Source: Sulfolobaceae archaeon
GTDB taxonomy: Archaea; Thermoproteota; Thermoprotei_A; Sulfolobales; Sulfolobaceae
Reading direction: 5' to 3'
NCBI GenBank assembly: GCA_028277025.1
Contig: JAPYVG010000068.1
Location: forward strand, 1 to 8,383
DNA length: 8,383 bases
Position 1 is the first letter of the stretch. Each line of letters opens with the position of its first letter. Below are positions 1-5,870 of the stretch, in pieces. Under the pieces are notes generated by a model that was given only the letters and a program-made list of their open reading frames with translations, did no database searches and had not been told where the DNA came from. The position numbers were made by a program, and so were the translations under genes.

Positions 1-397
1 CCCACTTGTAAAAAGCCCTAGCATTCTTGTACAAGTAAGTCCACATCTCATCAACAACCTTAGTAACAACCTTACCCTTGACCAGCTCCTTAGCCCTACC
101 CCACAACTCAACCAACTTCTCATACTTTTTCCTACCATAACGCTTAACCCAAGTGAAAACAGTACCAAGAGGTACGTTAAGGCTAGAAATAGCCCTCATA
201 CTCATACCATTAGCATACATTCTCAAAGCCTCCTCCCTCAACTTCCTAGAATGATAACTAGCATCACCCAAGAAGTACTTACCACAATCCCTACACAAAA
301 ACTTCTGCCTACCCAAAGGCCTACCAAACTTAACAACATGATGACTACCACAAGAGGGACAAGAAACGTCTTGCCTAAATACAGGCTTCCTACCCAT
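1..397 (-). CDS. IS1-family transposase, N-terminal 132 residues (partial at left edge)
   Basis: DDE transposase that would catalyse movement of the surrounding IS1-type element. The reading frame is open from ATG 397 to the window edge. Residues 10-40 form a zinc ribbon with Cys pairs C13-x2-C16 and C35-x2-C38. Residues about 52-92 look like a helix-turn-helix (SRKLREEALRMYANGMSMRA, then GTVFTWVKRYGRKKY). This matches InsA of IS1. The frame then continues without interruption into an InsB-like catalytic domain; VVDEMWTYLYKNAR at about 114-127 holds the first catalytic Asp (D116). Bacterial IS1 makes this fusion by -1 frameshifting; here it is one ORF, as in known archaeal IS1 members. The start is supported by a TATA box 20-30 bp upstream, giving a leaderless message. 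The rest of the catalytic domain is off-window, so intactness is unknown. Confidence 0.88.
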   Translation of the reverse strand, partial: MGRKPVFRQDVSCPSCGSHHVVKFGRPLGRQKFLCRDCGKYFLGDASYHSRKLREEALRMYANGMSMRAISSLNVPLGTVFTWVKRYGRKKYEKLVELWGRAKELVKGKVVTKVVDEMWTYLYKNARAFYKW

Positions 398-415
398 AAG
401 TAATACTCGTTATAC

Positions 416-427
416 AAATATAAATAA
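416..427 (-). promoter_or_regulatory. TATA box of the IS1-type transposase
   Basis: On the minus strand this reads TTATTTATATTT, centred about 25 bp upstream of the ATG at 397. At the usual archaeal spacing transcription would begin at or within a couple of bases of the start codon, so the mRNA is probably leaderless. Based on sequence and spacing only. Confidence 0.55.
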
Positions 428-446
428 CTTAACGACGACACTATCA

Positions 447-462
447 GTGTGGTCAACAATTT
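447..462 (+). repeat. Left terminal inverted repeat of the IS6-like element
   Basis: GTGTGGTCAACAATTT, inverted relative to 1267-1282 with two mismatches. Both copies read GTGTGG inward from the outer end, as expected for transposase-recognised termini. Confidence 0.62.
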
Positions 463-529
463 TGTTAATTTAATATAATTTTATTCAGCAATCTTTTCTC
501 GTCTGTAAGAACTTGTTTCCGCGTAATAC

Positions 530-536
530 TATTTAA
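530..536 (+). promoter_or_regulatory. Candidate TATA box of the IS6-like transposase
   Basis: TATTTAA, with a predicted transcription start near 559-561, just upstream of the ATG at 569. If correct, it supports ATG 569 over GTG 539, because a transcript starting near 560 would not contain 539. An AT-rich stretch at 465-483 could be an alternative, weaker promoter. Confidence 0.42.
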
Positions 537-602
537 GGGTGAGCACGGGGTTTTATCTTGGTGAGCACATGGGAATCAAGTGGAAAGTTCCCGTGCTCAC
601 CC
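537..602 (+). repeat. Perfect 13-bp inverted repeat bracketing the transposase start, with a second competing left arm
   Basis: Positions 537-549 (GGGTGAGCACGGG) are exactly complementary to 590-602 (CCCGTGCTCACCC). A further copy of GGTGAGCAC at 560-568, 22 bp after the first, can pair with 593-601 instead. ATG 569 lies in the loop of either hairpin. Long readthrough transcripts could form the 13-bp stem; transcripts starting near 560 could form only the 9-bp one. A role in limiting transposase translation, as leader hairpins do in some bacterial IS elements, is inference. Confidence 0.7.
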
Positions 603-1267
603 AAATTGTATTATTGTTATTTGAGTATATTAATGTTAAGCCAAGGTTTTACACTAGAGAGCAAGTAGCCCGAGCGTTGGCAGAATACTTGTGTGGTTTG
701 TCCTCTTGGAGAGTTAGTTTACCGCATTCTACACTCTTGTACTATTTTAGGAGGTTGAGTTATGTTAGGTATGTTGTTTCTTTGAGTTATGCTGTTGATG
801 AGACTAAGGTTTTGAGTGTTAAGGGGGAGTATTATTACTTGTGGATTGTTAGGGATGCTAAGACTAGGGCTGTGCCTTTCTTCATGGTGAGGAGTGCTAG
901 GAGTGGTGTTCATGTGTTAGTAATTCTCGCTGCAATGAGGGGCATGGAGGAGTTAGCTAGTAAGTATTTCAAGAGGGTGGACGAGGTAGTATACTTGCAC
1001 GATGGTGCTTCAATATACAACGCTTTCACTTGGCTTAACGTGAATCACAAGAGGGTAACGTTCGGAAAAAGGGACTATGCGGAACAAGGTTTTAGGAGTG
1101 TTAAACATAGGCTTTCACCAATGGACAAACACTTCCCTTGGAACTCTAACGCAAAGACGATCGAGAGGTGGTTCGCAACCTATTTCCTTATCTATAACAT
1201 CCTTTACTGCCCGGTATATTTGTTAGATAAGGGGGTGATAATAAATGTAAATATTTCAAATGAGTGA
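569..1267 (+). CDS. IS6-like DDE transposase
   Basis: Transposase of the surrounding element, 232 residues from ATG 569. The frame also has an upstream GTG at 539 that would add ten residues. I prefer 569 because the recognisable protein starts with MGIKWKVP and the candidate TATA box would start transcription near 560. An N-terminal helical DNA-binding region (YTREQVARALAEYLCGLSSW, then HSTLLYYFRRL) is followed by an RNase-H-like catalytic core. Counting from ATG 569, the catalytic residues are D77 (VDETKVLSVKGEYYYLW), D145 (LHDGASIYNAF) and E172 (YAEQGFRSVKHRLSPM), matching the IS6/IS26 signature around the Glu. The second Asp and the Glu are separated by 26 residues, shorter than the roughly 34 of bacterial IS6 members. 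No stop or frameshift is visible, so it may be active. Codons are richer in G and T than in the nearby sugar-transfer genes, consistent with separate origin. Confidence 0.87.
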   Translation: MGIKWKVPVLTQIVLLLFEYINVKPRFYTREQVARALAEYLCGLSSWRVSLPHSTLLYYFRRLSYVRYVVSLSYAVDETKVLSVKGEYYYLWIVRDAKTRAVPFFMVRSARSGVHVLVILAAMRGMEELASKYFKRVDEVVYLHDGASIYNAFTWLNVNHKRVTFGKRDYAEQGFRSVKHRLSPMDKHFPWNSNAKTIERWFATYFLIYNILYCPVYLLDKGVIINVNISNE

Positions 1268-1282
1268 AAATGTTGTCCACAC
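1267..1282 (-). repeat. Right terminal inverted repeat of the IS6-like element
   Basis: Reverse complement GTGTGGACAACATTTT matches the left terminus at 447-462 at 14 of 16 positions. The last base of the transposase stop codon (1267) is also the first base of this repeat. Confidence 0.62.
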
Positions 1283-1390
1283 TCAGATGAGGGCAAACTG
1301 TCTTCAAATCACGATATGGCTGTCGTCAATATAGGTTACGCTCGGGTTCAATAACTGTAAACATATGAGGACTTTGATAATTCGTTTCTC

Positions 1391-1402
1391 AAAAAATATA
1401 AA
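1391..1402 (+). promoter_or_regulatory. TATA box of the first GT2 gene
   Basis: AAAAAATATAAA centred about 27 bp before the GTG at 1424. The spacing predicts a leaderless transcript starting at the GTG. The rest of the 1283-1423 interval shows no gene; the promoter lies beyond the IS6-like element, so the insertion has left it intact. Confidence 0.6.
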
Positions 1403-1423
1403 CCGGTGATTTAAGCTGTACTT

Positions 1424-2440
1424 GTGAGGTCAGCAGTAATAATCACCGTTTACAAGAAGTATAAGTATATTGATGAAGCGTTAAACTCAGTTTTATCTCA
1501 AACAGTCAAACCAGATCAGATAATAGTAGTAGCTGACAATCCGAAGATGTTGAACAACTCTATAAATGCAACTGTAATTGAGGCAGACTATCCACAATTT
1601 GGAAAGATGATTTTTGAGGCAATTAAGGCTTTGAGAGATGATATTGACATTGTATATTTCCTTGATGACGACGATATGTTTTATAAAGATAAAATTGAAT
1701 ATATAAATAAAATTTTTGAGAAAAGAAGAGATATAGTTACAATTCATAACTCGAAGAAATTAATTGATGAGAACGGAAATCAATTAAACTCGACTTCCGA
1801 TATACCGTTTGAGGTCTTAGTAAATAGAAACAACTTCAGAAAAATAAGTCATCAATATCCTTTAGGGCTAGGAAATAATTCTTCTTATTCTATAAGAAGA
1901 GAATTTTTAGAAGAAATTAAAAAAAGCCTTAGCTATATAGATTTGGGACTAGATACCGCTCTACTATATTTATCTTTAGAACATAACAATTTATTACACA
2001 TACCAGAGAAATTAACCATATATAGGATAGGTACTGGAATATCTACTTATAGTAAAGCAATAGACTACAGTAAGTTTTTAGAAAATAAAAATAAACTGGT
2101 TTGCTATTTTAACAGAATTTTAGAAGATTTTAGGTACTTAGGTTCACTTATAACAAGTTGTAAAGAATGTAAGAAAGAAATCCAGAGAACAATTCTATTT
2201 CTAGAACTAAACTTGAGTGCTGAAAATGAGGTTTTTAAATGTAGCTATAAAGCTCAACTTCCATCTTTAAATAGTCTTTTCTTCTTGTCAGTAAGATATT
2301 ATTTAGATAGAACAATAAGTGTAAAAGATCTTTATAATGTTGCAAAAGGTGTTTTAGCACAGCTAATCTTAGGCAGAAAGAAAGTATCTGAGATGAGGAG
2401 CAAAAGAGATTTTGAAAGCTTCCTAAATATTAAAACTTAA
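1424..2440 (+). CDS. Family 2 glycosyltransferase (GT-A fold), first of a paralogous pair
   Basis: Predicted to transfer a sugar from a nucleotide- or lipid-phosphate donor to a growing glycan on the cytoplasmic face of the membrane. The 338-residue protein opens with the GT2 N-terminus (AVIITVYKKYKYIDEALNSV, SQT), then IIVVADNP with D38 at the nucleotide-binding position. YFLDDDD at 78-84 is the metal-binding DxD motif. D177 (LGLDTALLY) is the likely catalytic-base region, and YR at 200-201 closes the GT-A domain. Residues about 220-338 form a helical, charged C-terminal module without obvious membrane segments. The same layout with near-identical spacing recurs in the gene at 5919-6881. The GTG start is chosen because the TATA box at 1391-1402 puts transcription there and the coding frame begins with the fold's first strand. 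It converges on the minus-strand GT4 run, with 9 bp between stop codons. Donor and acceptor are unknown. Confidence 0.88.
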   Translation: MRSAVIITVYKKYKYIDEALNSVLSQTVKPDQIIVVADNPKMLNNSINATVIEADYPQFGKMIFEAIKALRDDIDIVYFLDDDDMFYKDKIEYINKIFEKRRDIVTIHNSKKLIDENGNQLNSTSDIPFEVLVNRNNFRKISHQYPLGLGNNSSYSIRREFLEEIKKSLSYIDLGLDTALLYLSLEHNNLLHIPEKLTIYRIGTGISTYSKAIDYSKFLENKNKLVCYFNRILEDFRYLGSLITSCKECKKEIQRTILFLELNLSAENEVFKCSYKAQLPSLNSLFFLSVRYYLDRTISVKDLYNVAKGVLAQLILGRKKVSEMRSKRDFESFLNIKT

Positions 2441-2449
2441 TAAACCTAA

Positions 2450-3493
2450 TTATAAATATTTACTAACTATATCTAACAAATTTTTCTCATAATTTTCAAG
2501 GGAAAATCTATCTGCCAATTCTTTCATCATCCTCATACTATAAAAATTCCAATTTTTAATTCCGTAATCGATCTTACTCAAAGCCTCATTTATCTCATTA
2601 AACATATACTCTTTAGGAACAAAATCAATTACCCCTCCTTTATTTCTGGTGACTGGAATTAGACCAGCACTCATACCTTCAATTACTGAGATTCCAAAAC
2701 CTTCAATATAAGGAGTTGGGTTAAAATAAACTTTGGAAACTGATAATAATCTAAGTTTAGTTCCTTCGCTTACGTTGGAATAAAGTTCAATATTCTCACT
2801 TTTTTTCATTTTAAGTTCTATGAAATATTCGGGATCTTGAAGATAACCTGCTATAACAAACTTAATTTTCTTTAACTCTTTCGCAACATTCAACACGTTA
2901 TCCAATCCCCTGTCCCTTGAAAACCTTGATATAGTAAGTACAACGTCACTCCTATTCGTGTTGTCTATCTTCCTAAATTTCTCTGTGTGGACAGAAGGGT
3001 ATAAGATCTTAGCATCTAAATTCCAAAAGTATTTAGCTTCAGCTTGAGTCCAACTACTATTCACTAGTACTAAGCTTCCTCTTCTACGAAGCTCCTCTAT
3101 AAATCTTTCCCTAATAGAATATTGAGGTAATAAAATAATCCTTTTAAGTGATGAGGATCTTATTCTGTAATCGGTATTAAACTGATGAAAATAAACTATT
3201 TCAGACGCAATGGGCTGAATATCACCGTGCATATTAATAGAAAAACTCTCATTCTTTTTATAAAACATAGAATAAATCATTTGAAATGTAACGTTCGAGA
3301 TTTTAGGCAATAACTTTATTTTTATATTTCCCTCACAATTCCTAAGCGAATTTAAAACACGTTCAGATAAGCTCATTGTAACTAGTGTAACATTATATCC
3401 GTTTTTCATGAGCAAGCATAGTGTGTCTACTGTCATTAATTGGATTCCGCCTAACGTACTCATATCAAATAAGATTACTGAAATAGTTTTCAC
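2450..3493 (-). CDS. Family 4 glycosyltransferase (GT-B fold), last gene of the minus-strand run
   Basis: Retaining glycosyltransferase, 347 residues, probably cytoplasmic and acting on a surface glycan. The N-terminal Rossmann-like domain starts SVILFDMSTLGGIQLMTVD, with the glycine pair at 15-16 where GT4 enzymes bind donor and acceptor. VNSSWTQAEAKYF (144-156) and LYPSVHTEKF (164-173) mark the inter-domain linker. The C-terminal nucleotide-sugar domain includes TISRFSRDRGLDNVL (187-201) and EGFGISVIEG, which carries the E264-x7-E272 motif contacting the donor. Length is normal for the family. The GTG at 3493 follows the stop of the upstream gene by 3 nt. A GAGG sequence about 8 nt before it lies inside the final codons of that gene, so translation is probably coupled and the two genes share a transcript. 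Sugar specificity cannot be deduced. Confidence 0.88.
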   Translation of the reverse strand: MKTISVILFDMSTLGGIQLMTVDTLCLLMKNGYNVTLVTMSLSERVLNSLRNCEGNIKIKLLPKISNVTFQMIYSMFYKKNESFSINMHGDIQPIASEIVYFHQFNTDYRIRSSSLKRIILLPQYSIRERFIEELRRRGSLVLVNSSWTQAEAKYFWNLDAKILYPSVHTEKFRKIDNTNRSDVVLTISRFSRDRGLDNVLNVAKELKKIKFVIAGYLQDPEYFIELKMKKSENIELYSNVSEGTKLRLLSVSKVYFNPTPYIEGFGISVIEGMSAGLIPVTRNKGGVIDFVPKEYMFNEINEALSKIDYGIKNWNFYSMRMMKELADRFSLENYEKNLLDIVSKYL

Positions 3494-3496
3494 AAA

Positions 3497-4720
3497 TTAA
3501 TCCTCACTTAGCTCTTTATATAAAGTTATCAAATTACTAATAATCTTATCTGGATTAAACTTTACCAAGGCATTTGCTCTGGCCCTTTCTCCCATCTTCT
3601 TAATCTCTTCTCTGGGAATCAATGATATTTTATAGAGAGCTTCAGCAAATTCCTTAACATCATAAGTATTAACGTGGAAACCATCAACACCGTCAGTAAC
3701 TTGCTCAACTAACCCTCCGTTACCCTTAGTTACAAGCACTGGTCTACCAGAAAGCATTGATTCTGTTACAACTCTAGCCCATGTATCAATGTATAAACTC
3801 GGTACTATAACGACATCAACGTCACTTAAAATTTCTCTCATTTTCTTTACATACTCTTCATAAGGAACTCTTTCTGTTAGGATTACATGTTCAGTTAGTT
3901 CTAGATCCTTAACAATCTTAACCACTTGTTTCGATTCTAGGCCTCCAGGGACTTTAAGTCTTAAATTGCTATTTTTCTTCAAGGCTATTGCAAAAGCCTC
4001 TAACAAGTTGAATATACCCTTCTCCCTATCTGGGTAACTAAGGTATGCAAAAGTGAAAAACTTATCATTTGGATTATAAGGTACATAATCTATGTTTTTT
4101 GTAAGTGCATTAATATTAATAACTTTTATCTTCTCTTCGGGAAAACCTCTAGATATTAGGACGTCCTTTACTACCTTGCTTACAGCTAAAATTACTGAGG
4201 CAGAAGACACGTTTTTCTTTATCCTTTCCATTTTCCTTATTGCGTAAAATGCCTCAAGCGTTGACGTAAGCAAAGATTTGCTTTTCTTACTTCTTATAGC
4301 TCTACTCACCTTACTCACGGTTTTGCAATCACAGTCATTACAAGTCATTGAATTAAAGTAACAGGTTGGCCACCAGTACTGTATTGTTATTACAGTCTTA
4401 ACTCCTCTCTTTTCGGCTAAAGGTATTATACCGTGCCAAGCGTTAGCTATGTGAAGTATTGAACCTTTTTCTGGGTTAATCTCGTTGAGAACCCTCTTTG
4501 AGTAAGATGTACTATTAAGCATAGTCTCTTCTCCGAATATCTTATTTTTAGGAGGAGGAGGTAATACATTAAAGTTGGAGGGAAAAGAAGTATACATCTC
4601 CACGTCTATACCTTTCTCCTTTAGGAACTCATACATTAGCAAAGTAGTAGCATAAACTCCTCTCTGTCTCGTCTCTAATAAAATTCTAACCCTCAATTTA
4701 ATCAAATAATTGGTTGTCAC
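3497..4720 (-). CDS. Family 4 glycosyltransferase (GT-B fold) with a cysteine cluster
   Basis: Predicted retaining glycosyltransferase of up to 407 residues in the middle of the minus-strand GT4 run. The N-terminal domain carries RILLETRQRGVYATTLLMYE (12-31). A four-cysteine stretch follows at C120, C127, C130 and C132, after QYWWPT; related clusters occur in other GT4 enzymes, but its purpose here is unknown. VSSASVILAVSK (171-182) marks the end of the first domain. The second has FAYLSYPDREKGIFNLLEAF (224-243) and TWARVVTESMLSGRPVLV (313-330). There E320 is the second Glu of the usual E-x7-E motif, but the first position is Asp (D312). The start is uncertain. GTG 4720 gives the longest frame, but an AT-rich TATA-like TTTAAA at 4727-4732 would start transcription near 4704, favouring TTG at 4705 or 4696 (giving LRVRILLETR as N-terminus). 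It starts 15 nt after the preceding gene ends. Confidence 0.86.
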   Translation of the reverse strand: MTTNYLIKLRVRILLETRQRGVYATTLLMYEFLKEKGIDVEMYTSFPSNFNVLPPPPKNKIFGEETMLNSTSYSKRVLNEINPEKGSILHIANAWHGIIPLAEKRGVKTVITIQYWWPTCYFNSMTCNDCDCKTVSKVSRAIRSKKSKSLLTSTLEAFYAIRKMERIKKNVSSASVILAVSKVVKDVLISRGFPEEKIKVININALTKNIDYVPYNPNDKFFTFAYLSYPDREKGIFNLLEAFAIALKKNSNLRLKVPGGLESKQVVKIVKDLELTEHVILTERVPYEEYVKKMREILSDVDVVIVPSLYIDTWARVVTESMLSGRPVLVTKGNGGLVEQVTDGVDGFHVNTYDVKEFAEALYKISLIPREEIKKMGERARANALVKFNPDKIISNLITLYKELSED

Positions 4721-4726
4721 GCAGTA

Positions 4727-4732
4727 TTTAAA
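4727..4732 (-). promoter_or_regulatory. Possible internal TATA box for the second GT4 gene
   Basis: Palindromic TTTAAA in an AT-rich stretch between the two genes. At archaeal spacing the start of transcription would be near 4704, inside the longest reading frame and next to in-frame TTG codons at 4705 and 4696. It could let the downstream GT4 genes be expressed independently of the frameshifted first gene. Weak evidence: the region is AT-rich by chance too. Confidence 0.3.
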
Positions 4733-4735
4733 TTA

Positions 4736-5230
4736 TTATAGACCTATCGCCTCTTTAAATCGCTTCATAAACTCTTCAAACTTAAATTTCTTAGCAGTCT
4801 CTATTGCACCTAATGAAAGCCTATCAGCCTCCGACGGATTATCTAGTAAGTACTCCACGTATTCGACAATCTTTTTGTAATCATCTACTTCAGTTATTAA
4901 GGAATTGTAATTGTGTATTCCGTACTCTTTAGACCCCTCAGTTCTCGTCATTACTACTGGAGTTCCGGAAGCCATAGCCTCTACTGGTGGGAGCCCGAAA
5001 CTTTCTAACCTTGATGTATAAACGAAAACATAAGAGGATGCGTATAAATTTGCCAGCTCTTCCCATGAAAGTCTGGGATGTTCTATGTATTTAAAGCCTA
5101 GATCTCCTAAACTAACGTTGTCTGAGTTAACTATGTGAATTTCAAAATCTTTTCTCTTTCTATAAATTTCATTCATAGCTTTTACAAGTGTATCAAAACC
5201 TTTTGTAGGAGCCGTACGAGCTATGGTCAT
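4736..5230 (-). CDS. C-terminal half of a frameshifted family 4 glycosyltransferase
   Basis: This 164-residue frame is the nucleotide-sugar-binding half of a GT4 enzyme and would not be active alone. It begins MTIARTAPTKGFDTLVKAMN, the strand and loop that open the second Rossmann domain. It contains ESFGLPPVEAMASGTPVV with the E76-x7-E84 donor motif, and ends normally with a C-terminal helix (EEFMKRFKEAIGL). The missing acceptor-binding half is the overlapping frame at 5193-5846. The two are one nucleotide out of phase across an A7 run (coding strand, 5236-5242). Its in-frame codons upstream of the ATG already read KKIV, continuing the protein. Separate reinitiation at ATG 5230 is possible, because a GAGG sequence lies about 14 nt upstream, and two polypeptides might then associate. 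A disabled gene, a sequencing error or slippage rescue are alternatives. Confidence 0.85.
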   Translation of the reverse strand: MTIARTAPTKGFDTLVKAMNEIYRKRKDFEIHIVNSDNVSLGDLGFKYIEHPRLSWEELANLYASSYVFVYTSRLESFGLPPVEAMASGTPVVMTRTEGSKEYGIHNYNSLITEVDDYKKIVEYVEYLLDNPSEADRLSLGAIETAKKFKFEEFMKRFKEAIGL

Positions 5231-5846
5231 TACTATTTTTTTCCCTCTGTGATGGTTTAACTAACTGAGTTCTAAAGAACTCATCACGAATAAATATTCC
5301 TACTCGCAATATTTTTCCTTTACTATTAAATTGCTTAATTATATTATCCGTGTAATTCGAAATGCTTAGAAATGTAAGATCAGAGGAATATGCTTTTGCT
5401 ATATATTTTTTGACTCCCTTCCATTGATCGTAATTGAAATAAGCGTCAATCGATTCTTGTACAAATACATATTTTCCTCCAGCCATTATCGTTGGTAATA
5501 TAGTATACCATGATGTAGCAATTATTATATCATTCTTTACTTTCTTAACAAGATTTGCTAGTATTCTCATATTCGTCTCATAAAACAAGGTTGTAGCCCA
5601 GCTAAACCTCATAAAGCGCCTATTAAATTCTAAAAGATACTGTATTGAAAAGAGAGGACGTAAAAATTTCCTTTGTGTAAGTACATTAGCATATCTTGTA
5701 GGATTATATCTAGAATAATTCCATCCCACTAAACTAACTAAATTCACAGTGTGCCCTTCTTTAGCTAGTTGATCTGCGATCCTATAAATTACTAATTCAA
5801 ACCCGGTTCCTCCTAATCCCCACATTACAAAAGTTATATTAGCCAC
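5193..5846 (-). CDS. N-terminal half of a frameshifted family 4 glycosyltransferase
   Basis: First gene of the minus-strand GT run. The 217-residue frame starts ANITFVMWGLGGTGFELVIY, a classic GT4 N-terminal strand and glycine loop, with the acceptor-side Rossmann domain continuing through DIIIATSWYTILPTIMAGG (106-124) and YVFVQES (126-132). SISNYTDNIIKQF (161-173) and RVGIFIRDEFF (181-191) are the usual linker to the second domain. After about residue 203 the frame leaves the homologous path: the last 14 residues (NSNDHSS..KRF) are out-of-frame reading of the DNA encoding the C half. With one A fewer in the run the protein would read on as QREKIVMTIART and total about 369 residues, normal for the family. 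The GTG start at 5846 fits a TATA box about 28 bp upstream and a leaderless message. ATG at residue 8 is an alternative start but would cut the first strand. Confidence 0.85.
   Translation of the reverse strand: MANITFVMWGLGGTGFELVIYRIADQLAKEGHTVNLVSLVGWNYSRYNPTRYANVLTQRKFLRPLFSIQYLLEFNRRFMRFSWATTLFYETNMRILANLVKKVKNDIIIATSWYTILPTIMAGGKYVFVQESIDAYFNYDQWKGVKKYIAKAYSSDLTFLSISNYTDNIIKQFNSKGKILRVGIFIRDEFFRTQLVKPSQREKNSNDHSSYGSYKRF
5236..5242 (-). other. Homopolymer A7 frameshift site in the first GT4 gene
   Basis: Seven consecutive T on the plus strand, A7 in the coding strand (GGGAAAAAAATAGT). The upstream frame reads GAA AAA AAT AGT, while the continuing GT4 frame reads AAA AAA ATA GTA ATG. Losing one A, or gaining two, rejoins them. 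A -1 ribosomal shift does not: it meets TAG immediately after the A run. The site could therefore be a mutation, a sequencing error, or a place where RNA polymerase or replication slippage restores the full enzyme. Confidence 0.75.
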
Positions 5847-5870
5847 GAAATGTAATGGGCGAAAATAAGG

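Larger units (their letters stand above)
1..446 (-). mobile_element. IS1-family insertion sequence, partial (cut by left edge)
   Basis: This is the 5' part of an IS1-type element, defined by its transposase gene on the minus strand and that gene's promoter. The far end lies outside the window. The boundary near 446 is only an upper limit: the next element's terminal repeat begins at 447, and no IS1 terminal repeat can be recognised because its partner is missing. A short palindrome at 438-450 spans the presumed junction of the two elements. Confidence 0.6.
447..1282 (+). mobile_element. IS6-like insertion sequence, apparently complete (about 836 bp)
   Basis: The element is delimited by imperfect inverted repeats at 447-462 (GTGTGGTCAACAATTT) and 1267-1282 (reverse complement GTGTGGACAACATTTT), with 14 of 16 positions matching. 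It encloses one transposase gene whose stop codon touches the right repeat, the compact layout typical of IS6-family elements. The 8 bp outside each end (439-446 and 1283-1290) do not match, so no 8-bp target duplication is seen; only TCA recurs on both sides. Loss of the duplication could reflect recombination with another copy or insertion of the neighbouring IS1. The exact outer ends are inferred from the repeats. Confidence 0.65.

Noticed and set aside
238..459. Minus-strand frame of 73 residues, very hydrophobic
   Set aside because: It overlaps the IS1-type transposase and its promoter on the same strand in another frame; the transposase has clear zinc-ribbon and DDE motifs, so this is a shadow.
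719..913. Minus-strand frame of 64 residues
   Set aside because: Lies wholly antisense to the IS6-like transposase and has low-complexity composition with no recognisable motif.
1330..1360. tRNA-like T-loop (GGGTTCAATAAC)
   Set aside because: No pairing T-stem, no anticodon arm and no acceptor stem could be found around it; most likely chance.
1283..1423. Possible small gene or insertion-sequence remnant after the IS6-like element
   Set aside because: No frame of useful length with a start and ribosome or promoter signal, and no repeat shared with the elements to the left; only the TATA box near 1391-1402 is supported.
1493..1747. Minus-strand frame of 84 residues
   Set aside because: Antisense to the conserved GT-A domain of the first GT2; the aromatic and Ile-rich composition is a by-product of AT-rich sequence.
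2441..2490. Factor-independent terminator between the convergent genes
   Set aside because: No stem-loop in the 9-bp gap; only short T or A runs inside the opposing genes, which are common in AT-rich DNA.
5193..5242. Programmed -1 ribosomal frameshift at the A AAA AAT-like heptamer
   Set aside because: The -1 frame reads TAG directly after the A run, while the GT4 continuation lies in the +1 (or -2) frame, so a -1 event cannot make the fused protein.
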